From contig DATDCV010000355.1 in assembly GCA_036524155.1 (NCBI GenBank), positions 1 through 44,579 of the forward strand: a stretch of 44,579 nucleotides of DNA, in the 5' to 3' direction. Made by a program: the position numbers and the translations under genes. The notes beneath the pieces were generated by a model. That model did no database searches. It had not been told where the DNA came from and was given only the letters and a program-made list of their open reading frames with translations. The DNA is from DATDCV01 sp036524155. GTDB lineage: Bacteria > Verrucomicrobiota > Verrucomicrobiia > Limisphaerales > UBA8199. Shown one piece after another: positions 32,216-38,647 of the stretch; the stretch's first letter is position 1; the number at the start of each line of letters is the position of its first letter.

Positions 32216-32460
32216 AAAGGTGTCAATGATGGTGTGTCATTTTCATTGACACCTTTGCGACGGAACCTGCGACTTTCCACCGAATCCCGGCAGTCGCGGG
32301 GTGACTCACCGCGGTATTTTCGAAAAACCCGGCTGAAATGCTGGCTTGACCCAAACCCTGTGGCGATCGCGATTTCTGTAATCGACCGCCGGGTTGTCCG
32401 CAGCAGCTCCGTCGCTTTTTCGAGGCGCAATTGCAGCAGGTAACCATGAGGAGTCATCAA
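32179..32460 (-). pseudogene. AraC-family regulator remnant (C-terminal HTH only)
   Basis: The frame gives MMTPHGYLLQLRLEKATELL, TRRSITEIAIATGFGSSQHF and SRVFRKYRGESPRDCRDS: the second half of an AraC/XylS DNA-binding domain, with the usual 'P..yl...RlekA..LL...s..eIA...GF.s...Fsr.Fkk..G.sP'. The sensor and first HTH are gone. The truncation point coincides with the ribosome binding site of the plus-strand gene starting at 32463. Beyond about 32280 the frame reads through the hairpin and into the opposite gene, so it is not functional. Confidence 0.7.
32216..32256. terminator. perfect 14-bp hairpin after stop codon
   Basis: AAAGGTGTCAATGA (32216-32229) and TCATTGACACCTTT (32243-32256) are perfect inverse complements with a 13-base loop, starting immediately after the TGA at 32213-32215. 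It probably terminates the beta-helix/GANxGWI transcript. T-runs are short on both sides, so it may instead be a leftover inverted end of a mobile element. Confidence 0.55.
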
Positions 32461-32462
32461 TT

Positions 32463-33623
32463 ATGAATCTGAGAATAACAAACGTCCTGAAATTCTTAGT
32501 GTGCGTTTTGCTTGTTTTTGCGGCGGCACACCTTCAAGCACAATTGCTCAAGAACATCCGGTTCTCGGCCGCGGAAGGGTATGTGACCGGCCCGCTATAC
32601 GGTCAACCGGCAGGTGCCGGCGGCGAGACCTGGGCTAATGTCAGTCCCATCCATAACAACGGCATGACTCTGTTTACCAATGATGCGATTTGGTACCAGG
32701 AAATCGTCACGAATGGGATGATGGCGGTCGTGTCGGACGGACAACTCGGCACCAACAACTCCGGGGTGAGTCCACGGACGGCTGATTCCGTCTGCTATTG
32801 GGCCATGCCTTTCCCGGTCCAAAAGAAAGGCCCCATCACCGTCACGTGGGATTGGAAATTTGTCCCAACGAATGCAATCCCTGCCGATTATGACCCGACC
32901 AACAACCCGTACGCGACTGGTTGGCCCGCACTGCCCGATGGAACCTTCCTGCAGGAAACGGATTGCGGTTTCACGCTGGCCGATTCGGCCAATCGTAATT
33001 TTTCTGGAGGAGCCGATTCCGACGTCGTATTCAACGAACTATCCACCATCACCCGGTTCGGGGGGGATCATTATGCCGACTCCCGTTGGAACTGGCCCGG
33101 GGCTTGTGACGGCGGCGGGAATTGGCAAAAAATGGGACCGCGTTACCAGGATGGCAAGTGGATCCACGAGAAAATGGTGGCCTATGTCGGGCTGGAGGGC
33201 GCATCCGTGACGTCCAATAATTGTTTCAACGTGTGGGCCCAGCGCGAGGGCGAAGACATTTGGCAAACCGCCTACGCCGAGGCCTTTGATACCTGGCCGG
33301 CCTTCGGTATGAGGCGTTGCCCGGGTGACACAGACCCGAACGGCGGGATCGACTGCATTACCATGTGGATGAATGATAGCGGTCCCAAATTTGGCACGAT
33401 GGTCCTGGTCGACAATATCGTCGTCCTGGGTCCGGTCCCCGTCTTGAGCGTTGAGCGGACGGGCCCAAATGTGATTGTGACCTATAGCGGGACGCTCCAA
33501 TCCGCAACCGACCCGAAAGGGCCCTTTAGCGACCTGGCAACCGGCCCTTTCATGAAGCCGCTGGCGACCTTGGAAGTTGCTCCCTCCGGCGCGGGCAAGT
33601 TCTACCGTTCAGTCTACTACTGA
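32463..33623 (+). CDS. secreted LamG-like hypothetical protein with FYR-type C-terminus
   Basis: This 386-residue protein starts with a signal peptide (LKFLVCVLLVFAAAHLQA). The body is beta-rich with many Trp, Asp and Gly residues (TWANVSPIHNNGMTLFTND, ITVTWDWKFVPTNAIPAD, ADSRWNWPGACDGGG, GTMVLVDNIVVLGP), consistent with a concanavalin-like jelly roll, but I cannot name the family. The last about 60 residues (VLSVERTGPNVIVTYSGTLQ, ending KFYRSVYY) are the shared C-terminal domain. ATG 32463 has GAGGAG at proper spacing. It replaced or interrupted the AraC remnant just upstream. Confidence 0.78.
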   Translation: MNLRITNVLKFLVCVLLVFAAAHLQAQLLKNIRFSAAEGYVTGPLYGQPAGAGGETWANVSPIHNNGMTLFTNDAIWYQEIVTNGMMAVVSDGQLGTNNSGVSPRTADSVCYWAMPFPVQKKGPITVTWDWKFVPTNAIPADYDPTNNPYATGWPALPDGTFLQETDCGFTLADSANRNFSGGADSDVVFNELSTITRFGGDHYADSRWNWPGACDGGGNWQKMGPRYQDGKWIHEKMVAYVGLEGASVTSNNCFNVWAQREGEDIWQTAYAEAFDTWPAFGMRRCPGDTDPNGGIDCITMWMNDSGPKFGTMVLVDNIVVLGPVPVLSVERTGPNVIVTYSGTLQSATDPKGPFSDLATGPFMKPLATLEVAPSGAGKFYRSVYY

Positions 33624-33775
33624 GCCGGGCACAGGCGGGGCCCGCTGGCCGCAGCGAGCCGCGCCTGGTTGTCAACGCTCGAAGTTGAATGCGCTATCAT
33701 TGCCTTGAGCAACGGCTGCCTGCCAGCCACACCCCACCACCCATTCAGGGTCGCCGGGTTCGGTTCGCACCAGAC

Positions 33776-34123
33776 ATGAAAGCTACCCTCTGCGTATCTG
33801 CGGTGCTCGCCGTCGGCCTGCTGGCAGGGTCGGGATGCCGGAAAGCAGAGGATCAACCCGGACCCACTCCGGTTTATTACGGCGTCAAAGTGGACCTGCC
33901 CAAGTTGGATACGGAATTCACGACCGCCAGCCAAGAGGTCCAGGCCAGCGCGGCACTGGTGAAACAGTATCTGCGATACGCCCAAGTGCGGCAGGCGCTC
34001 GCGGAGTTGAGCAAACTGGCCCAGGACTCCACGCTCACCGAAACCCAAAAGAAAGTGGTCAACGACCTCACCGAACAGACCAAACAAGTAATCACTAATT
34101 CAAGCCCCTCCCCCGGCCAATAA
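33776..34123 (+). CDS. small exported protein, probable lipoprotein
   Basis: This 115-residue protein starts MKATLCVSAVLAVGLLAGSG followed by Cys, an imperfect lipobox, so it is probably lipid-anchored. The mature part is acidic and helical (LDTEFTTASQEVQASAALVK, VRQALAELSKLAQDSTLTE, VVNDLTEQTKQVITNSSP). I do not recognise the family. ATG 33776 is chosen because upstream in-frame sequence lacks protein character. No clear ribosome binding site is seen. Confidence 0.65.
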   Translation: MKATLCVSAVLAVGLLAGSGCRKAEDQPGPTPVYYGVKVDLPKLDTEFTTASQEVQASAALVKQYLRYAQVRQALAELSKLAQDSTLTETQKKVVNDLTEQTKQVITNSSPSPGQ

Positions 34124-34285
34124 ACGGCCACCCGGTTCCATTCAGCCGGAAAGGTGACAGGCCCAGGGCGGGGGGGTATTAGAGTATAACTGAGTCGACA
34201 TAATGATCGGTTAACAACCGCTTATGAAAGAGGTGAACCGTTCCATCGTCGCCCGGCGCCTCGAGGCGCGCCGCGCTGCATTTCC

Positions 34286-34699
34286 ATGAACCAGCAGATC
34301 CGGTCCTTCAATGAAAACGGCCATTCCGATTTTCCGCGGTGGATGATCTACAAGAAGATGACGGACGTGACGAGAGACCCCAGTCCATCCATGTTGTGGG
34401 TGTTCATCGATGAGAATCCGGACAGCATCAACAACGCTGCGTTTGCGGTGAAGATGGACATGTCGGGCACCAGAGCGGCATGGCAGGACGGACCGGCAAC
34501 CTACCATGGCGGCGCCTGCGGATTCGCGTTTGCGGACGGTCATTCCGAGATCAAAAAGTGGCGGGACGCCCGCACCACCGGCAAATACATGCAAACGACT
34601 TACCTGGTCAGCTTCTCTTTCGGCCAGCTTCAACCCGGGAATCCCGACATCCAATGGATGGAGGACCGCACGTGCTGCAAGGGGCCGGGGTACCCATAA
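34286..34699 (+). pseudogene. truncated H-X9-DG prepilin-like protein (C-terminal part)
   Basis: The frame reads MNQQIRSFNENGHSDFPRWM, MLWVFIDENPDSINNAAFAV, YHGGACGFAFADGHSEIKKW and IQWMEDRT. This is the C-terminal half of the verrucomicrobial/planctomycete pseudopilin family whose tail has His, nine residues, Asp-Gly. The N-terminal prepilin helix (FTLIELLVVIAIIAIL in the intact relative at 40659-41387) is missing. Homology starts next to a 14-base palindrome at 34256-34269 (GCGCCTCGAGGCGC), which may mark the break. Confidence 0.7.
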
Positions 34700-34750
34700 T
34701 CCGGCTTTGTCTTTGTACCTGTTCCCGAACGGTTGAACGCCCCGCCGTTT

Positions 34751-35542
34751 CTATTCCACTCTCTGCCTGCGGTCACACGTCGCGCGATCCAGCAGGTAGA
34801 GACAGTCGATTAGCTTTTCCTTGAACGTCGCCGGTCCGGCCGCCTGCTCCGCCGCCAACTCCGCCGCAATCTCATAGCCACTCAGGGCTCCAGCCGCCGC
34901 GCAAACCATATCGGATTCCACCGCCGCGAATGCGCCGATGACCGAAGCCGCCATGCAACCCGTGCCCACCACGCGCGTCATCATGGGGTGCCCGTTCTTG
35001 ACCAGGCAGGTCTTCCTGCCGTCGGTAACAATGTCTTCCTTGCCGGTGATGACCACGGTGGTGTTGCGCGCGCGGGCCAGTTGACCGGCCAGCACTGCCA
35101 GGTCGCCCCCTACCTCCGTGGCATCGACGCCGCGGGTTTTCACACTCGCGCCACCGATGCGGGCTACTTCTGAGGTATTGCCCTTCAGGACACTGATTTG
35201 TCCCGTCTCCAGCAGCTCGAAGCATTTCTGATCGCGCAACCTGGTCGCCCCCGCGCCGCATAAATCCAGGACCACGGGGATTTTCTTTTGATTGGCACTC
35301 CGAAGGGCGATCTTCATCGCCTCGACGAACTCCACCGTCAGCGTCCCGATATTCAGCACGAGGGCCGAGGCGATGCTTGTCATCTCGGCCACTTCCTCCG
35401 GCGCATGCGCCATCACCGGGGACGCGCCCAGTGTTTTAACCACCTGTGCACAGTCGAAAATTGTCACCCAGTTCGTCAAGTGATGCACCACAGGTCTTTG
35501 CTGCCGCACTTTTTCGAGCAATTGATAGACCGCTATCGACAT
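34751..35542 (-). CDS. thiM: hydroxyethylthiazole kinase ThiM
   Basis: This 263-residue ribokinase-fold enzyme phosphorylates 4-methyl-5-(2-hydroxyethyl)thiazole, a salvage step to thiamine. The N-terminus shows VHHLTNWVTIFDCAQVVKTL and GASPVMAHAPEEV, the substrate-binding part. VLKGNTSEVARIGG, VVITGKEDIVTDG and the anion-hole motif VVGTGCMAAS with its catalytic Cys are present. The usual DPVGAGAT is here DLCGAGAT, keeping the GAGAT core. No thiE, thiD or other thiamine gene is nearby, and I found no TPP riboswitch core upstream, so it stands alone among accessory genes. Confidence 0.93.
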   Translation of the reverse strand: MSIAVYQLLEKVRQQRPVVHHLTNWVTIFDCAQVVKTLGASPVMAHAPEEVAEMTSIASALVLNIGTLTVEFVEAMKIALRSANQKKIPVVLDLCGAGATRLRDQKCFELLETGQISVLKGNTSEVARIGGASVKTRGVDATEVGGDLAVLAGQLARARNTTVVITGKEDIVTDGRKTCLVKNGHPMMTRVVGTGCMAASVIGAFAAVESDMVCAAAGALSGYEIAAELAAEQAAGPATFKEKLIDCLYLLDRATCDRRQRVE

Positions 35543-36145
35543 ACACGCGCAATGTACCCACCGCCTCAGGCAAAGTCAGCCAGGGAGATCCATGCGCCAA
35601 ACGAAGACCGTCTGCTCGCGATGGGGCGGGGATTGCAGCCGACGAGTCAGGAGTCGATTGGAATGGCCTATGAGACGCCCTGACTGTGAAACGCTTACAA
35701 CTGGAAAGACGAGCGCGGTTCGTCGCGAGGAGGCCCGGTCGAATAAAGTGTCCGGACTTTGGCGCGAGGCGCTCACTCGCTCGAACTGGGCCTCGGCTTC
35801 CGCGCTATCCAGGTCGATGGCGAAAGCTCCACCCCCACGCTTGCCGGCGACGCGCTATCGCCCGCCCCGACCACGACGCTCCAGTGCGTGGTGGTGAACC
35901 GGTCCGCGGAACGCGCCCCGGCGCTTCCCGTTAAATCACTTAAACCTATCGCCGCCACCTTCCCCGGGCGACACCGGCAACCCGGCGGGTTTCAGGCCGA
36001 GTCGCCACGCACATTAGCCTTGCCGGAACGTTGCATAAGCTGATGTCGGGACAGTAGCCAAAGTCCCAAACGCGCTCAAGCACCGAATCAGCATCAAATC
36101 AGCTTGCCGTTGCGATGATTTCGGGCAGAGTATTTCTGCGCCGGT
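35543..36145. other. intergenic region with a sigma-factor remnant
   Basis: About 600 bases between thiM and the tRNA. The only recognisable content is a short ECF sigma-factor N-terminus on the minus strand (listed separately). The rest has open frames that are Arg/Pro-rich and not protein-like. The tRNA promoter should lie near 36080-36140; I did not find a strong match. Confidence 0.4.
35773..35958 (-). pseudogene. ECF-type sigma factor remnant (N-terminus only)
   Basis: The frame contains DRFTTTHWSVVVGAGDSASP (about 35838-35901). This is the distinctive start of a planctomycete/verrucomicrobial ECF sigma group, normally followed by an Ala/Leu-rich helix and 'LcrxYWxPLYaYvRRrG'. Here that continuation is missing: the frame instead reads VGVELSPSTWIARKPRPSSS and stops. 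No sigma-2 or sigma-4 region remains nearby. Confidence 0.55.
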
Positions 36146-36235
36146 GGAAGGGTGGCTGAGTGGTTAAAGGCACCTGACTCGAAATCAGGCGTAGGGGTAA
36201 CCCTACCGGAGGTTCGAATCCTCTCCCTTCCGCCA
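36146..36235 (+). tRNA. tRNA-Ser (anticodon CGA)
   Basis: A complete class II tRNA of 90 bases. The acceptor stem is GGAAGGG (36146-36152) pairing with CCCTTCC (36225-36231), with discriminator G and an encoded CCA (36233-36235). The anticodon stem-loop is CCTGA-CTCGAAA-TCAGG with anticodon CGA, reading UCG. A long variable arm (gtaggggtaaccctac) marks it as a Ser tRNA, and the T arm GAGGTTCGAATCCTC is intact. No integrase or duplicated 3' end is seen beside it. Confidence 0.97.
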
Positions 36236-36304
36236 TAACCTCTTTCCCGTCCAGTACACCTTGTTCAGGTGCGTCCGCCTGGGCTTTGCACTGGCGGGCT
36301 TTCC

Positions 36305-36496
36305 CTAGGCATGCCGGGTGACCGATAGGTTCGACATATCCTCACCCAGCATTTTTTGTGCTCTCGCAATGGACAACCTCTCCATCAGGATCCGAGCTGC
36401 CCGGATTACCTGCCCGTGGCACACCAGCCAAGCCACTTTTTCCGGCCGGTCGCGGAGAATGAAACGCAGCAACTCGTAGAGTCGCCCGATGCGCAT
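36305..36496 (-). CDS. possible small protein, unrecognised
   Basis: A 63-codon frame starts with ATG directly after the stop of the upstream gene (TAGATG). The product is helical and Arg-rich (LYELLRFILRDRPEKVAWLV, ARILMERLSIARAQKML). The tight junction suggests coupling, but there is no ribosome binding site and no known family. It may be chance. Confidence 0.25.
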   Translation of the reverse strand: MRIGRLYELLRFILRDRPEKVAWLVCHGQVIRAARILMERLSIARAQKMLGEDMSNLSVTRHA

Positions 36497-36952
36497 CTAT
36501 TCCTTAACACGCCTGGCCTCAAAATCTCGCTTATGCGTATGGCCGTTCCATTCCGTTTCCGCGGTTCCTCTTATGGTATCGCCGGTAATCTTGCCTTCGT
36601 ACAAGGTCGTAGAATCCGGGCCTTTTCCAACCGTCGGAGCGTGGGTCTCCGTGAACAAGATCTCGTTGCCTCTCAGTTTTGTGTCTTTGATCGGCCATTC
36701 AAACATCTTCACTTTGCCGTTGATCTCGCTTCGACCGTCGATGGAGCCCGTCAACTTCCCGCCCTCCACCTTCAACTTCAGGGTGCGCTCGCGGCTCTTG
36801 GCCTTGGTCTCAGAGTTGATCGTCGCGAGTTTCCATGTTCCAGTCGGATTCATCGCCCCTTTATCCGCCGCCACGCTCAGGCCCGAGGACCAGACGAAGG
36901 CGGCGATGCTCAATGCTGCGGTTCCTAACCTAATGCGGTTTTGTGATTTCAT
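36497..36952 (-). CDS. exported small beta-rich hypothetical protein
   Basis: This 151-residue protein has a signal peptide (LGTAALSIAAFVWSSGLSVA, cleavage near AADKG). It continues with an eight-strand-like pattern: NPTGTWKLATINSETKAKSR, TLKLKVEGGKLTGSIDGRS, FEWPIKDTKLRGNEILFT, YEGKITGDTIRGTAETEWNG. This is the lipocalin-like/'TGTW' type of small exported protein found often in Planctomycetes and Verrucomicrobia, with no known activity. ATG 36952 is chosen as the start of the signal peptide. Confidence 0.75.
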   Translation of the reverse strand: MKSQNRIRLGTAALSIAAFVWSSGLSVAADKGAMNPTGTWKLATINSETKAKSRERTLKLKVEGGKLTGSIDGRSEINGKVKMFEWPIKDTKLRGNEILFTETHAPTVGKGPDSTTLYEGKITGDTIRGTAETEWNGHTHKRDFEARRVKE

Positions 36953-37089
36953 AGGTATTCAGATGACTGGTTTTGAAATTGGATGGCGCTGAGGTCCCTC
37001 CCTCACGACCCAGGCCATTACAAAAGGCCTCGCCATTTGGAAGGGCAATTAACTGCCGTCCACCGCAGCATCCCGAAATCACGCCATTA

Positions 37090-38472
37090 TTATTGGGAAC
37101 GGATCCGGTAGAAACGGGTCCCGCCGGGGGCGGGGTCGGTTAGGCTCTGGAGACAATTGGTGCCCCGAAGAGGTCCGGCGACGGTTGACCACGAGACCGG
37201 AGGGTCGAGAGCGGAGGCGCTCTCGAGATAAAAGCTCCGGCCGGATTCACCGCCAAAAAAAGCGGCGGTCGAAGTCAAATCGCGGCTCAGGCAGGCAATC
37301 GCAAAACCGGCCTGCAGGTAAACATCATACCTTTCCGATGCCGAATGGATCGGCTGCCCAGCGAGACCGTTTGTTGAGGTGTCGACCACCCGGAATCCGA
37401 GGCTGTAGAGTCCGGGACGGCTGAGTGCAAACTGCCGCCCCGGAATGAAGCCGTAGGGGTCGGCGCCGGGCTCGCCTTGATTCTGGCTGAGGGCGATGCG
37501 ATTCGTTGCGCTGCTCGCGCCGACCGGCAGACTGAACGCAGGCTGGTCCTGACCAGGCTCCCAGCACTGCAGCGTGCCACCCCGCGGACCCACCAGGGAA
37601 ACCAGTTGCAGCTCGAGTTTCGAACCCAAACGGGCGTGGTTGACAACCGGTCCGCCGTGGGCAAGCGTCGCTGGCACGACGAGCATTGGCAACGAGCACA
37701 CATATTGAGATGACCACGGGCCGGCATTGGTTGCGTGGAAGTTCAAGACGGTCATCGTATTGGTGACGAACTGGTCCGCATTGAGGAAGCATAACGGCGC
37801 GTCATTGGTTTCGGCGACCGCACCGAAATTGAAGGTCAGGGGGTCCGCGACCGGCGTGGCGGCCCATTCGAGCCGAACGGTGGTGTCGCCGAGGCTGGTG
37901 AACCCCTCGCGCGAGCCGGTAATGGCGTCGCCGAAGAAGATATGGTATTCGGCAAAATATCGGTCGGCGCCGGGACGAAAGAAGGCATAAGTATTGTGCA
38001 CCATGACGCCGCTCCATTTCCAAAGGCGCGGCGAACCGTCAGTGCCGAAGATGGGCGTGTAGCTGCCGAAGCGTCCATATCCCGAATAGGCTGCCAAGCC
38101 GGGTGAGCTTGCCGTTCGCTCGATCCAAATCGCCGCGCCAGCCGGGATCGCGTACTGCCCGCCAACGTTCCAGCCGTATTGGGCGTTATACGCGGTACCA
38201 TTGAGCACGCCGTAAGGTTGCTCCGGGTCGAACGCGCAGTCCAGGGGCAAGGGACGCAGCTCCGGGGTGCCGTAGCTGTCATCCACAGTAGCCTGAAGTT
38301 GATTGGCGCCGGCATCGTAATAAATGTCGATGTGCACCATGTCCGCCGCCACCTGCCCCCCGCCCATCATGGGCGTGACGAAAGTCTGCGCCGCCAGCGG
38401 CAAGGCCAGAAGGCAAATGCCCAGCAACCGGAGCGCGCCCACCACCGGGCGTAGAACCCTTATATGTGGCAC
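37090..38472 (-). CDS. secreted protein of a two-member local family, FYR-type C-terminus
   Basis: This protein has a signal peptide (LRLLGICLLALPLAAQTF) and one copy of a beta-rich domain of about 185 residues: MVHIDIYYDAGANQLQATVD, FDPEQPYGVLNGTAYNAQYG, YTPIFGTDGSPRLWKWSGVM, AEYHIFFGDAITGSREGFTS. A second beta region follows (LCFLNADQFVTNTMTVLNF, ADPYGFIPGRQFALSRPGLY, LGFRVVDTSTNGLAGQPIHS). It ends with the shared domain (GRSFYLESASALDPPVSW, ending TRFYRIRSQ). The neighbour at 38648-40609 is a clear paralog with two copies of the first domain. I know no named family. The start is uncertain: no good ATG precedes the signal peptide; GTG 38472 is used, and GTG 38445 behind AAGGG is also possible. 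Confidence 0.75.
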   Translation of the reverse strand: MPHIRVLRPVVGALRLLGICLLALPLAAQTFVTPMMGGGQVAADMVHIDIYYDAGANQLQATVDDSYGTPELRPLPLDCAFDPEQPYGVLNGTAYNAQYGWNVGGQYAIPAGAAIWIERTASSPGLAAYSGYGRFGSYTPIFGTDGSPRLWKWSGVMVHNTYAFFRPGADRYFAEYHIFFGDAITGSREGFTSLGDTTVRLEWAATPVADPLTFNFGAVAETNDAPLCFLNADQFVTNTMTVLNFHATNAGPWSSQYVCSLPMLVVPATLAHGGPVVNHARLGSKLELQLVSLVGPRGGTLQCWEPGQDQPAFSLPVGASSATNRIALSQNQGEPGADPYGFIPGRQFALSRPGLYSLGFRVVDTSTNGLAGQPIHSASERYDVYLQAGFAIACLSRDLTSTAAFFGGESGRSFYLESASALDPPVSWSTVAGPLRGTNCLQSLTDPAPGGTRFYRIRSQ

Positions 38473-38587
38473 AAAGTACGAAAGTACTCGCGCACTAGAT
38501 ACAGGGAGCTTGCGGGACCCGCCGACGGGCGCACCAGGCAGCGACGGGCGCCGGGGCCTTTTGTGAGTGGCAGGGCCCTGGCCCGGC

Positions 38588-38615
38588 CGCGCGCACGCAG
38601 GGGTTCGTGCGCGCG
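38588..38615. repeat. perfect 10-bp hairpin in the gap between the two paralogs
   Basis: CGCGCGCACG (38588-38597) and CGTGCGCGCG (38606-38615) are perfect inverse complements around an eight-base loop. They lie between the stop of the upstream minus-strand paralog and the start of the next. There is no T-run, so it is a possible factor-dependent terminator or processing site at best. A smaller hairpin, AGTAC-GAAA-GTACT, sits at about 38475-38489. Confidence 0.45.
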
Positions 38616-38647
38616 AAGCACAGCAGCAAGTTAGGATACTGTACATG

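Noticed and set aside
35543..35760. Possible TPP riboswitch upstream of thiM
   Set aside because: I looked for the conserved CTGAGA and ACCTGA/GGATAATGCC cores on the minus strand and found none.
36146..36500. Integrated element at the tRNA-Ser 3' end
   Set aside because: No integrase gene and no repeat of the tRNA 3' end were found nearby; the remnants lie on the other side and lack attachment-site structure.
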